From positions 4,121,474 to 4,185,473 of the forward strand of contig JAMKCF010000018.1 of NCBI GenBank assembly GCA_023634235.1: a stretch of 64,000 nucleotides of DNA. The letters run 5' to 3'. The notes under the pieces are model-generated. The model searched no databases. It worked only from the letters and a program-made list of their open reading frames with translations, and was not told where the DNA came from. Shown piece by piece: positions 1-11,828 of this stretch (position 1 is its first letter; the number at the start of each line of letters is the position of its first letter). This DNA comes from Pisaster brevispinus (taxonomy: Eukaryota > Echinodermata > Asteroidea > Forcipulatida > Asteriidae). Both the position numbers and the translations under genes were made by a program.

Positions 1-1779
1 ACACGCGCAAGCTGGCTTCCGGGCAGGCGGCAGAGGGCGCTGTTGATAGCCAGTCGCCAATGGTAACTAGTTAGTTTCGACTTTTTTCTTCTTCACACAG
101 CATCGTCGGACTTTTGAGCCCGCCATTGCCTGCCCAGCCTCTTTTGATTCAAACTTTGATTTAAATTTTATTTCAACATGTAGACGGTGATTTTTATTTT
201 TAAAATATTTAGTTGTATTAATTTACAGTTCGTCTAAACACATATTAATTTTTTCTTTTGTAAAAAAAACCCCACACAAGTTTAAAGCAGAATTAACAAG
301 TGTTTTTATAATTCGCCTTATCCTGCGCATGCTCTGAAAAAAAGAGTCTGCTTCCACCAAAAAGTAAAAAAAAATTGTCAATCCAGCCCAAAAAGAAAAC
401 ATTCATAAGAAGTCGAATCAAGAAACAATCGTTAAAAAAAATTTCAAACTAGATATGTGTCGCATAAAATCCAAGAATGATAACAAAATGACCCTGCGGG
501 TAATATTGTAATCAATTTAAAAAACAGAAGAGAAAAAAGGTTTTATAAAATATTCACACCCTGCTTTTTGTTTCCCCTGTTTCTCATTTAAAGCATACAG
601 ATTATGGACTAATGGGGCAGTGGGTTCGGAATTTTCATTGTGAAAAGGTACGAGAACCATTTTTTTTTCGTTTGATACCCACCAGATTGTTGATAATTAT
701 TCTTCCGTCACAAGCTCACAGTTTATCCCCTTTTGTTTCTGTTTTTTTTTTCAAAGACAAAGTCTAAACACTAAATTCCAAAACATGTGTGAACTTGGTG
801 TTTGTTATTAATTTCATTTTTGTTTTATTTTCGCACGTTTCTAACCATGTTTATGCTTTTATTTTCTGATAACCTTTCGTTTCTTGCTCCTACACCAGAA
901 CACTCCATAATTTTGTTTGTTTTTTACTTTTGAGCAGAGGCTCCACATAATTACATGCATGGTTTTATGTTTTGCATGCGATTTATCTATTTATTCAGTT
1001 ATTTATTACAAATTATTTTCTGAATTAATTTTCACCCGGAATGAACTTCTGGAATTATGACGCATGTGTAAGCACGTGGCATAACGTCCTGAAGAGCACC
1101 AGCAAAGCATTATATAGTCTGGTACCTTGATATGACAATGTTGGATAAATAAACATAAAAATTTAATTGAAACACTTCAAGTTTGTTTCAAACCGACAAC
1201 AAATAAACAACCAGAATACCGTAATGCTCTGTGGTGTTTTGTCGATTATAATAATGTTTTTATGATGCAATCAGGTTTTTCCAACTGCATTGTGTTGTTA
1301 CAAACACTCTTTTTTCGCACTTGCAATATTCTAACAAAAAAAAGGGAATATTTTACGTTAGTTTTGTCAAGTATTGTCTCCGCAAAGTTTAAACTAAAAA
1401 AGTGTTAGAAGTACTTAGACGTTTATTTATGACAATCAATTAAGTTTAGATGAACGACTGCCTAACCGGCACAGCTGCTTGTGTTAAATTCTCGTACAAC
1501 GGTGCTCTTTTTGGGGGAACAATTTTTGTAAGTACCGATTTGTAACCGCGGTGTAAATGTATTGCTCTTTTCCTGTTCCAAGGTTCTTATAGTTATTCAT
1601 CTACCATCGGCTTTGGGTGCAACTACTCTATGAAATTGGGCGCTGTTGTTTGCTTGCATGTCGGACTGAGAACAGCAGATAAAAACAACTGAGGGTTTCT
1701 GATTTTCTAAAAGTTTTGTTAAGCTTAGTTTTCTAGATGAGTAATGAAGTTTTTATTTTTATTTTTATGATTTGTTCAG
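1..1779 (+). other. Presumed last intron of the homeobox gene
   Basis: AT-rich sequence without a convincing exon. It ends in a T-rich tract and an AG at 1778-1779, which fits a splice acceptor for the exon starting at 1780. The rest of the gene (homeodomain exons) would lie upstream, outside the window. No other feature is seen in this stretch. Confidence 0.6.
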
Positions 1780-2199
1780 ATGCAGGCCTCGCCGTGGGGT
1801 CACAACATGTCTTCACCTCTGACATCAACAATGAACCCCGCCCCTATGCAGATGCAACAAGCTCCTCACAATTCATGTATGGCACCTCAGTCCAACCTCC
1901 CCAGTTTTATGGGCGTTACTAACCAGAATCAACTCAACCAGCTAAACCAACTCAGCCAAGCTAACCCCATCAACGCCATGGCGCAGGCCGTCACCGCTGG
2001 TAACCCCGCGGCTGCGCAGTTCATGTCACACGCTGCAGCTGCGCAGAATGTGAATTCATATAACGGACAGTATGGGGACAGTGGAGTGATGCATTGTGGG
2101 CAAGAGGGTGGAGATCGAAGGACGAACAGTATAGCTGCACTGAGGTTGCGAGCGAAGGAACACAGCACTGTTGTAGGTATGATGAACGGCTACTCCTAG
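1780..2199 (+). CDS. Terminal exon of a paired-class homeobox protein with OAR motif
   Basis: The exon follows a T-rich tract ending in AG at 1778-1779 and reads 139 codons to TAG at 2197-2199. The start at 1780 is the splice junction. The first codon happens to be ATG, but the true start should be upstream. Residues 44-90 are rich in Asn, Gln, Met and Ala, as in transcription factor activation regions. Residues 114-130 (nt 2119-2169) contain SIAALRLRAKEHS, the OAR (otp/aristaless/rax) motif at the C terminus of many PRD-class homeodomain proteins, where it often modulates activity of the rest of the protein. The protein ends nine residues later (VVGMMNGYS). The homeodomain is not in the window, so the orthology group (Alx/Cart1, Arx or Rax type) cannot be fixed; Alx-like is my best guess. 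The protein would act in the nucleus as a DNA-binding regulator. Confidence 0.85.
   Translation: MQASPWGHNMSSPLTSTMNPAPMQMQQAPHNSCMAPQSNLPSFMGVTNQNQLNQLNQLSQANPINAMAQAVTAGNPAAAQFMSHAAAAQNVNSYNGQYGDSGVMHCGQEGGDRRTNSIAALRLRAKEHSTVVGMMNGYS
2119..2169 (+). other. OAR motif (C-terminal aristaless domain)
   Basis: It encodes RRTNSIAALRLRAKEHS. The core SIAALRLRAKEHS matches the family pattern SIAxLRxKAKEH seen in Alx, Arx, Rax and Prrx proteins. This motif is the basis for calling the exon. Confidence 0.88.
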
Positions 2200-2729
2200 A
2201 ATACGGTCTAACAGCATCATCAATATTTATATGAACCCATTTTTGTATAGAGTTTCGACTGTAGAGGGCGTGAATCTCAGTTTATTCGCCAAGAGTTCCT
2301 GATTCTAGTGGAGGACACAGTGACCTTTAGTGTCAGAAGTGGGATCGCTGACCGTGGATTGTAAAGAGTTCTGTTGTTGAGAATAAGTACCACCACATAC
2401 AGGACTATGTCAATGGATACAAAGTAGCCAATTTCTTTTGTTTCTGAGTATTGCGTGCCGCCGGTCTAATATCTTCGCTAAAAACAACATTGTTGAAGTG
2501 GAGAAATATGAATATTCACGAATGGTAAACACCCACGTGACGAGAGATATTGACGCAGCAACCTGGCCTCCTTGGATCTGTGAAGCTACCTTGAGACATG
2601 CGCAGTCAAAACCAAACACACCTTTACAGGAACTCCCCATAAAAGACTTTTTGAGACCATTTCTAGAACTATAATTATAAAAAAGGTGCAAAATATTTGT
2701 CAAAATAATGCTTAATTGTTTATAATAAA
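2200..2729 (+). other. Candidate 3' UTR
   Basis: Non-coding sequence after the TAG stop. The first AATAAA downstream of the stop is at 2724-2729. The short frames on both strands here show no recognisable domain. Confidence 0.4.
2724..2729 (+). promoter_or_regulatory. Candidate polyadenylation signal AATAAA
   Basis: Canonical hexamer 525 bp after the homeobox stop codon, in an A-rich context. The cleavage site is not visible from sequence alone. Confidence 0.4.
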
Positions 2730-5658
2730 AAAAATGTTTGCTCTTCCTGCCCTGGTTGTTGATACTCCAAACAAGTTACATATTGCGGGAGTATATTTTT
2801 GGAAAGACAGCAATTTACTTGTTTCCATGTCTTAAACTCATACGAAAGGGCAAATGATCGACATTTTGAATTATGGATACTCCTTGAATGTGGTGATAGT
2901 GTCCAAAATGTTAAAAAGACAACAGATTTACGCTGCATATCTTGGGGCTCTCTTGCACCATCAATTGGAAAGTTATCCAACACTGTAAAGATTAATAATT
3001 ATGTTTTGTGTCAATAATGTTTTATCAGTTTTTGAGATCATAGTTTTTGCTGTCAGTTGGTAAACACGTCTTGATATCATTTTATAGAGAATTTTAAACT
3101 ATTTGATAAATTTAAGTTTATTGTTAAAATTTGTATGGTTGTGTTTACGTATCTGCAAAATTTAAAAAGGCGTTATTTTCGGGTGAGCAATTCGTCAAAG
3201 GACACTCGGAGTCTGGGGTTAAAATGCAAGCCAGTTTAATTTATGTTTTGAAATGTTCTTGATTGTTTCCCGCCTATATTTTGAGCACATGTTTAAATAC
3301 CGAGTAGATGATACTTCTTGCGGAGGTATTTTAAACATGTAGATGGCGAAAATGTATTCAGTCAACCAGCTATTGTGCTTGCCAATGCCAAGTTAAGCGA
3401 TTTAGATGTATGACTTTATGTAGAAGTAGACTAGCTTGGATTTAACCCGGTTCTTGTCAATAATTGGCCTAAGAACATTATGGGATTGTCCTGAAGTGTT
3501 AAGTTGGGAAACGTTTGTGGAAACATCTGTAATAGTTAAATGCATCCGAGCCTTTCTTATCGAGTATAAATGTCTTTGTTTTTAACGATGGCCCAGTTGA
3601 ATTATTCAAACAAATTGTATTAACATCGGGATACCAACGTTGTTCATCAGAAGATAGCATTTACTACGTGAACTGCTTCATGATGCATTTGGCTATTACT
3701 AAGTCAGAATACACTACACTGCTGATGTGCTCGTGTATCAAAGTCAAAACAGGGTTACCAGCCAAGTGACGGGTACGCGCGCTTCACGCCTCGTCTGTAT
3801 CCGTTTACTGTTTCATGTAGATTAAATTTGTGTAGCCAAACAGTCTTTTAGGTAGAATTGTTTAGATAGATTGATTTTTAAAATTCCCATGACCAAGGAC
3901 AGGGGATTTATGGAACAGCGTTACGTATTTCAGGGAATCAGACAGTTCTTTTAGACTGCATTTGTAAATAATAGCTTATTACGTAATTATAAATAACACG
4001 AGACTGCATAAACTACCACAAGCATCGTGCATGTACATTAGATTTGGAATTCATCTGTCAATAATTTGGGTTCACTCAGCGATCAGTTTAGTCATCGGAG
4101 GAATTTCTTCCCCTTGTACGTTTCGGTTCCGAACGCTAAAAACTCTCCAAACCGGAAGATGTTTTCAAAAAAATCACTTCACCTGGATTATTTATCAAAC
4201 CATCAAAACTTTAAAAGGAAATAGCGTTATCTACATATTTCAAGTAGACTTCAAAATATGCAAATTTAAAGCGATCTGAGGTCTAATTAAGAGCTAGCTA
4301 TTTCCCAACCGATATTGTTTCATTTCTGAATCATTGATGACGTAGTTCCGTCACATACACGAAACAGCACAGCTGGTGTACAATTAAATATGAAGGCAAC
4401 ACATACAACGATTCATAGGAGCTTTAAAGAAAACTAATTTGAGCCAATTTTGTTTAAATACTTTTTATTAGCCGAATTCGCCTTGGAAAAAAAGTATGAA
4501 TAAACACTTTTAGTAGAAGCGACTATTATCTGGGCGAGAGTGTATACCAATTTAAATGTATGTAAATAAGTACCAAAAATGTGGAGACAAAGTAATAAAA
4601 CAGTACTCCTCAAACTGGTCAATCCTTTGCCCCGCCATCCTTGTCTTCTTCGAACTTCTCTTCAGACTACTTTGCATGGGTTGACTACTAGAAATATAAC
4701 GACATGTGCAATAAACCGGTGGAGGGAATAAGAGTGACCAAAAAGGTATAAATAACACTTTGAATGTCTTAGAGTAACCAAGTAATGACAAGTTTATAAA
4801 GGCAAGCAATAAGTTTATAGACATTATGTCTAGTACTTCCTACATCCATTTTAAGAATTAATACTGGGCAGCTCGCACTATTATGGGGCCTGACTATTCC
4901 TGCCAGCCTCGGTTTGGTGTACATTGATTTTTACACGATTCAAGTCTACAATCCTTGTTGGTTAAAAGTACATCTCTAAGCAGGGACTCTCTTTTAAATA
5001 CTGAAATAGTAATCTTTTCATAATGAGGCTAGGTGCCAATTTCAGAAAGCCTGTAAGCAGACGTTTGGCGCTTACGGAGCGACCCTTAGTACAGCTTCTG
5101 TTTCATAAACATTGCTAACCGTAATCAAAGTAAAATCTACGCTAACTTTCTTGTTGTTTTTTGTTAGCAGATGGGTGACACAACATTTTCAAAATACGTT
5201 ATGAACGCGCATACGAGCTGCCAAATGTTCTTGGTTGTTTTAACTTCACTTTGCTTACGAACATTTTTTTACTTAAATAAGCACAAAATGTGCTTACAGG
5301 TGAATAGCTTTATGAAAGTTGACTGGGCCCAGGGTGCTTCACGACGCCATTTTAAAAAAAGATTATTGTAGAAAGGGCGCCACCGAGAGGACGAAACGTT
5401 CAAAACGGTCTCAATCTTACTCCCATGTCCATGTACTTTCTACTTCATAAAATCTCAAAGCACAGCTTGTTTTCACTATTATTTACAGCCCTTGCCATGC
5501 TATTTCAACTTGAACACTGAGTATAAGTTATTAGCGGAAATTCTTGTTTACCGCGTAAATGCGCAATGTTTCCAATTGAGCGAAATCTGTGTCTGCATAA
5601 TCAACATGTGCAATCAGAAATTTAGTTTACACGATGGTATAGATAGTTCCCATTTGAC
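2730..5658. other. No gene recognised
   Basis: AT-rich intergenic-like sequence. Frames are short and without domain signatures. No tandem array or clear inverted pair was found by eye. Confidence 0.5.
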
Positions 5659-5838
5659 GCCATCTTTACGGGCAAATTACATTTTGGCTTACAGGCGCGT
5701 TCAGCGCTCAAATTATTAACGCAGCCGCGCTGTTTACTAACCCAATCGTGCAATGCGTTTTGTGAAATGTGCGCGTGCTGCACACCGTTCTCACGCGAAA
5801 CGCATGACTGTGTGTTCCAATTTGCCCGTAAAGATGGC
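5659..5838. mobile_element. Short inverted-repeat (MITE-like) element
   Basis: Two perfect 20-bp inverted arms, 5659-5678 and 5819-5838, read GCCATCTTTACGGGCAAATT inward. The 140-bp interior is GC-richer than the flanks and codes for nothing recognised. No clear target duplication was seen, so the exact ends are uncertain. Confidence 0.55.
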
Positions 5839-6337
5839 CGATTTACGTCATATTATTATATAGCTCTATGATTGCAACCTATCTATTTTAAATGCTATCT
5901 ATTAAAATACACGTAAATTAATAATGCTTTATTCACAAAATTGTGTAGAGATCTACAATGCGTACTAATATAATTACAGCGATGTGCTATCATACACTTG
6001 TTCATCTGTGCATATAAAAACAACTCAATAATTTCAAACATTTCAAATAATAACTTGACCTAGAATCATCTCGGATTAAGAGTCCAAATCTTGTACATTT
6101 ATGACTTTGTTTACTGAAATTTTAAAATCTGGGGTTTCAGAAACTCAATACAATGTTGAAAACAGGGCGTCCTCTCGTGATTCCAGCTCAACAACTGCTA
6201 CAATCAGACACGATGTAAACAAACATTCCGAGGAACCAGACTTTTATTTTGAAAAATGACCCAGACTCACATTTACCGTTGCCTTACAATGTTGATGATT
6301 GGGATCTGACTAGTCTGGTATCGCCGTACACGTCTTC

Positions 6338-6426
6338 ATGGACGAGGAGTTCCTTCGCGTCTCCGGAAAGGCCATTCAGGTACAAAACTCGAGATTCAAG
6401 GTCAAGAACGCACTGCAAAAATACAG
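6338..6426 (+). CDS. Candidate first coding exon, unknown protein
   Basis: ATG at 6338 opens 29 codons plus two bases and runs into a consensus donor ACAG|GTAAGT at 6427. An in-frame TAG at 6311 lies just upstream, so the ATG is a natural start. The peptide begins MDEEFLRVSGKAI and ends NALQKY, charged and compositionally normal, unlike the low-complexity frames around it. I do not recognise the family. The next exon would need phase 2, and none was identified. It could be chance, because the exon is short. Confidence 0.33.
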
Positions 6427-6717
6427 GTAAGTGACGTTTATAAAATAGTAGGATATTGGCACCAGTGGGGAAGGTTATTTGAGATTCGACCCATCGATGA
6501 CTGTAGTGTTTACTAAGTCAGTGTTATCATCCCATGGAAATGGCCATGGAATTACACAACAACCGTTTTCAAAACCTAACCATGCTAACATTGTTATCTT
6601 GGGACAACCCGCTGTACATTTCCATATGATTGATATGCAAAGTTTGCATGTCAAGATCAGTGTTCTTTTATTGACGTATTCCGCTACACACGTCTCCACA
6701 ATTCCGTAAAATAATAC

Positions 6718-6725
6718 GGGTACAG
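6718..6725. repeat. Target site duplication, left copy (GGGTACAG)
   Basis: Eight bases directly outside the left terminal inverted repeat. They are identical to 7776-7783 directly outside the right one. Eight bp is the typical hAT target duplication length. Confidence 0.8.
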
Positions 6726-7775
6726 CACAGACATATAATACCTATAGACCGACAGCTCCTATGGAAATCAACGTCTGGATACCGTAATTTTGAAAGCACC
6801 CGACCATACCCAAACTATGGGCAAAATCCACGAAAACGCCGAGCGAAAACACGTGTAAAGCAAAGGGCGAGTGGGTGGATGATGATAGAAAATTTGTGTT
6901 TTAAGGGTGAAAAAATCACCAACAGACTTGGAAACAATGTTTTTAAAATCAACAACTAGATACCTTTTCTCACGTTAGTTGTTTGCCGTTTCTCCCCTTT
7001 TACTGAACTTTCTCCAAATCGATAAAAGAAGATGGAATTATTCTACGTTTCAACAAAAATTCGTTCGTCAAACACTTTCCGGCCAAAGTGCGCCTCGGTG
7101 CGTGTTTTGCGCGGACGCTGATGACGCGTACCGCCTATAGATTAACGTGCTACTGATATACGCGATTGTTTGAAGTGCATTCCACGCGAGCGTACACAAA
7201 ACGTGCCGATGGCATGCATGCAAGGCGGGCCGAAGTGTGCACAACGTTGTGTTATAGAGCGAGTCCCAGGGATTATTTCCCGAAAATGAAGTTATAGAAA
7301 CGACGTTTTATACGGTTAAACCTCAACGCCCAACATTGTAAACGGCTGTTATGGAATGTTCATGAAGTGTGGTTTCTTAAATTTCAAGGTAAAAACTTAA
7401 TTTTCACAATGAAAACGACACAAACGTGTAGAAAGTGACAGTCCTGAAGGCCTTGGCCTACCTAGGCTATATGTATAATAATTTTTACGATTTCCTCCCC
7501 AAAATCAGCAAAAGTTAATCCAACAACTTTTTTGACGACTCCAGTTATTACAAGAATTTCCTTAAATTATATCACTTAATTTACAATCCATCATCGGATC
7601 AATATCTCCTGTAAATTCAGAAAAAGTCCATGAAAACGGAACCACTGCCTTGCGGCTATGCCTAAACGTCTACAAAAAGTGTTGACGCGTCTTCACTTCC
7701 GCCCATAGTTTGAGAAAGTCCAAAATTTCAGTTTAGCGCCCCCTGCTGTCGGTCTATAGGTATTATATGTCTGTG
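6726..7775. mobile_element. hAT-like non-autonomous DNA transposon, 1,050 bp
   Basis: Perfect 30-bp terminal inverted repeats occupy 6726-6755 and 7746-7775. They start CACAGACATATAATACC and end GGTATTATATGTCTGTG. They are flanked by identical 8-bp direct repeats (GGGTACAG), fitting hAT superfamily insertion. The interior has no transposase frame, so it would have depended on enzyme from another copy. Perfect ends plus an intact duplication suggest a fairly recent insertion. The superfamily call rests on duplication length and the CA..TG ends only. Confidence 0.82.
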
Positions 7776-7783
7776 GGGTACAG
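7776..7783. repeat. Target site duplication, right copy (GGGTACAG)
   Basis: Identical to 6718-6725. Together they bracket the 1,050-bp element. Confidence 0.8.
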
Positions 7784-8575
7784 TCGGCCCATAGCAGTTC
7801 AATAGCGCCCTCTTGTGTCATACTTCCCTTGCCTATGCTTATTCAACGTTGCAGAGATAAAACACAATACAAACAGAACCATTGAACACTACTCCCTCAT
7901 ATTCATAATTGCAAACAAGCCAATTATGAGATGCCTTCTTTTACAAATTGCATCTAACAAAGGAGTTTCTTCCGAGTGTGATTGGAAGGAAAAATGTTAA
8001 TGATAAAAAGTAATATCCAATTTGTAATGTGCATTGATTGAGGTCAAGTAGAATCAAGCCCCCCCCCCCCCTGTATGAAGAAAACGATAGCAGCAGGTAA
8101 TGAGATTGTGATTGATCTAGGAAATACTGCCGCTCATATATCAGTGGTTTTGAAACTTCACTAATGAGATTTACCTTTTGAATTAGGAAAATTTTGTCTT
8201 CTGCAGCCTCCCTAGCTTCCCCACAATGAGTTGTTATAATTAATTGGCGTAAACACCTGTATGGAAGGACTCTAAAACATTGCCTCACTGGTTGTTGTCT
8301 GTAATTTCCAGTCAGTTTTCCCCAAGGTGGAAGGCTATATACAAGACTGAACAGTGTTATAGTTGAATATATCATCCACAGTTGCGTTGATTTGTTTCGT
8401 TTGTTTGTGTTGACTAAATTTACCTTACTTCGATGTAAGACATCCATTCCGATTGTTAAAACCAAACTAGAAGTATCTAGGAGAAACAAAAACCAGGACT
8501 TAAAATATTAAATTCATTTGGCATTTATCAGAACCCAAAAAATGATAGAAACACAAGTGTTGTATGATAATCACT
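7784..8575. other. No gene recognised; poly(C) tract
   Basis: A run of 13 C lies at 8059-8071. A frame on the - strand spans this run but shows no domain. Nothing else is seen. Confidence 0.5.
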
Positions 8576-8770
8576 AAAACAAGAAAAAGGTAGTGTTTCA
8601 GCACTTAAAGACTTACTCGTTACACACAAAACTGCATACTAATGAGCTTTTCCTGAGCAACAGCTGCTTGGATCATCAGACGCAAGTAGTTATTGCTACG
8701 AAAGCTCACAATGCAGTTTTTGTGTGTAAATAAGTTAGTGTTTAAATGCTACCACTACCTTTCTTGTTTT
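8576..8770. mobile_element. MITE, GTAGTG family, copy 1
   Basis: Inverted ends: AAAACAAGAAA at the left, TTTCTTGTTTT at the right. Similarity between arms continues inward through GGTAGTG and a shared ACACACAAAACTGCAT-type block. A related element lies at 29831-29988. No coding potential. Confidence 0.6.
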
Positions 8771-9744
8771 TATTATCCTATCAGACTAAACATGGCTTGT
8801 TTAATTATGATAATCACTGCAGTTTCAACAACTTTTGCAATTTAATATTGTAAAGCCTTGACAGTTTAATTTTGTTACTGATGCCTCTGTCCGCTACGTT
8901 CTACCTACATGTATGCTATAGCTTTAACACAAGGTGAACGATTTTGTGACAGGCAAAAATAAACAAAAATTTTTAAACTTTTCAATTTTCAAACCAATTC
9001 AATACAAACACAGAGACTTTGATTCTTACCAGGCACAACGATCAGTGAGCAGTCAGAAGGCACCCTTCCCAAGCGAAGTTCAGTTACTATCCGATATTCA
9101 TCCGTTTCAATCTCGGGACATTTGTGTTTAGTTACGTTGCCATGGGAATTAATCTCCTTGCCGCTTGAACCGATTAATCTGATCAAAATAAAGACCAACA
9201 AAATCATTATTGGGAATTGAAAAGAGGGGGTATTTAAATTTTTCAAATTTTTAGTGAAGTAATTTTATTTTACATAGCAAGAAAAAAAGAAGAAAGTAAT
9301 TTGTCATGTGTAATGTCCTCTGCATAAATTTAAATCTGTTACATGTGCGAAATCTGTTTTAACAAAGCTGTATAACAAAATATAACAAAATGGTCACAGG
9401 TGATCAACATATCATTTCGCAATGCATCAAAACTAACTGTAGCGAAGTCAAAAGGTGTTATCTTTAGTGCGAAGTATTTAGGTCGACCGTGTTTGCAATC
9501 AATTTGTGACGGGAGAACTGTACCGTTAAATGATGCAAAGACACGGCATGGTTTACCCAGAGACTCCGCTAACCGATTTATGAAGCAACGGACAAAATCA
9601 ATAGCCAAATTGAAATTTACCCATAGGCCTCTGCGATACCACGTGGTATGGTAGAATGAAGACTGCCCGTGTCGATCAACGCGATTGCTTGCTCTCCATT
9701 CAACTGTAAATTATTTGGAAACTTTTGGGTTAAAATTGTGAAAA
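8771..9744. other. No gene recognised
   Basis: AT-rich DNA with short overlapping frames on both strands and no domain signature. Confidence 0.5.
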
Positions 9745-9834
9745 GAGTGTACTAGACATAGAAGAAAGGAGCTTTGAGATCAATAGATATTGATCTCAAA
9801 AATTTTTAAATCATCTTCTATGTCTAGTACACTC
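9745..9834. repeat. Double hairpin (nested palindrome)
   Basis: Outer perfect 21-bp arms lie at 9745-9765 and 9814-9834 (GAGTGTACTAGACATAGAAG...). Inside is a second perfect 13-bp hairpin, 9773-9785 with 9788-9800 (TTTGAGATCAATA / TATTGATCTCAAA) and a 2-base loop. It is probably a fold-back element or the remnant of one. Confidence 0.7.
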
Positions 9835-10054
9835 CAAAGCAATGTGTGATGTCACAATATAAATTACTATAGCGACAAAAATTATACTTAAATAGTAATA
9901 AACGGGTATAAATTTACAATCTTAAAAACTTCCAGGTCTAAAGACTTCTGGGTCAAGGGTCAGAATTAACCCGGATTCTGAGTTCAAGGGGGCGTGACCT
10001 ATTTTCAGGGTTAGGCTGATCTGGAAAATGGTTAAGAAATATATATATTTTTTT

Positions 10055-10150
10055 GTGTACGCTGCTCCTAAACTATGGAATCATCTCCCTCCTTGTATTG
10101 AACAATCATCTTTACTTAATGTATTTAAATCAAAGTTTAAAAACTCCATT
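10055..10150 (+). pseudogene. LINE (non-LTR retrotransposon) C-terminal remnant
   Basis: The translation contains AAPKLWNHLP followed by SSLLNVFKSKFKN. This is the conserved tail found after the reverse transcriptase domain in many CR1/L2/RTE-like LINEs (pattern APxLWNxLP...FKxxLK). Only the last part is present. The ATT microsatellite just downstream fits a LINE 3' terminus. Confidence 0.7.
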
Positions 10151-10243
10151 TGTTTACGATTAATTTCTTCTAGTACTGTAATAGTGTTCTTTGTAATGCG
10201 CAGTAGAGTATATTCATATAGGTATTTGTGCAATATAAATATT

Positions 10244-10251
10244 CATTATTA

Positions 10252-10288
<37 letters not shown>

Positions 10289-10289
10289 T
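10244..10289 (+). repeat. (ATT)n microsatellite
   Basis: About 14 ATT units following the LINE tail, probably its retrotransposed 3' tail. Confidence 0.85.
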
Positions 10290-10423
10290 TAACTCAGATT
10301 CTGCATCAGTTTTGACCAATATCTGGTCATTTTGACACAGGTCCGGGTCATACTGACCCCAAAACGGGTCAGGCACCATAAGAACCCGATCCGGGTCAAT
10401 TTTGACCCTTGACACAGAATTCT

Positions 10424-11828
10424 TGAGAGTGTATAGCTTTTTTACGAAAGGACATCTTCTCTTGAGATGATATTTTTGAAGGCTTAGTGAAATCGAACGC
10501 TCTTTTCCCTCCCAGCCTCGCTTTCATGAAGTTGTCTATTACGCATGGAAAAGAAACCAGCCTCTATATCAGATGACATTGATTCCCACACTCCATTCCG
10601 ATTGACTCACCAGACACTGTACGTACAACAGACTCTCTGTAGTCTGACTCATTTGGTCTGGGGTCAAGACTCTCTTCTGTTCTTCAATATCAGCTGACGA
10701 TTTCCGTCTTGTTTGCGCAGGAATGTCAAGCTTCTGAACTTGCTTCTGTTTCAAGATGGCTGCCGGTTGCTATGGGTTGATAATATTGAAAGAACCAATA
10801 AGGATATCGATTAACAATTCAAACATAACCAGTGTAACCGGTGAATCTTCCCAAAAAGCAAAACCTTTGCAAAGTATCTGTCATTTTGACGAACGCTGTA
10901 AACGGCAGAAGTGTACATAGCTAGTTGTTTCACAACCTTGAGGTGTTATTTTTTTATTGATAGCAACGCAAAAATCAGAGGTGTAAAAATATCGAACAAC
11001 TAAATGATGAAGAACACACTATCAACAAGTTTATTCCCATAAAAAAAAAGGTTTTGCTCAAGTAGCTGTACAATGAAAATAGGTATGTGACTTGCAGGGA
11101 GCGATTTCGTCAAGCAATTTTGCAAAATATTCAGAATGAACAAGTTTTGTGCATACAGAATGCTTATATTGAGTAGCAAATGGTGATTTTGTTAAGCAGA
11201 ATCTGGTACATTTTGTGTAGCATTTTGTTATTGTACAGTTGTAGAGACACGGGAAGGAGGCCGGTCCTCTATTTATTTAAAAAGGACGAGCATTCACCAG
11301 AATACAATAAAAGCAAAATCCATATGATGTCTTAAATATGAAATAATCTCCCACAGTTGAACTGATTTTTATATTCCTCTATTCAATAGCACATAATACA
11401 AAATAGCATTAACACTACATTAACACAGTCACTTAAATGTAAAAGGGCGAAAGGTCAAGATGACACTAGGCTGGCTACATACACACACAAGATTACAACA
11501 TCTCGATTGAACTAGCCCAAAAAATTACAATATTTATCTCATAAAAAGACGATTGAATACAAAACAATTTTACAGATAGCTCTATAACACTATCCCTCCC
11601 CAGAATAATTTTTGGAGCATGGTCACAGAGCCACGCTCCCTACACAAAAAAGAGAGAATTACCACTCTAAAAAAATGTACTCTCTCTTGCTAAAAGCTAA
11701 AGTGGAAAAAAGAGTGTGCATAAAGGTCGCGACCCCAAACTTAACTTTTTATTGTAAGATATGCTAATGACAAAGTTGATCAGACACTTGAACACTGAGG
11801 GCGCACTTGGGTTTTCTACATTATGACA
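10424..11828. other. No gene recognised
   Basis: Non-coding in appearance. No array, tRNA or splice-bounded exon was seen. Confidence 0.5.

Larger units (their letters stand above)
9942..10423. mobile_element. TIR element carrying a LINE tail
   Basis: Left end 9942-9976 and right end 10389-10423 are imperfect inverted repeats of about 35 bp, sharing GTGTCAAGGGTCA-type sequence and ACCCGGAT. The interior contains a degraded LINE 3' end and an ATT microsatellite, so either a LINE inserted into this element or the two lie together by chance. Confidence 0.5.

Noticed and set aside
7941..8489. 182-codon - strand frame
   Set aside because: Crosses a poly(C) tract, has no domain, and reads like non-coding AT-rich DNA. 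No splice or homologue evidence visible.
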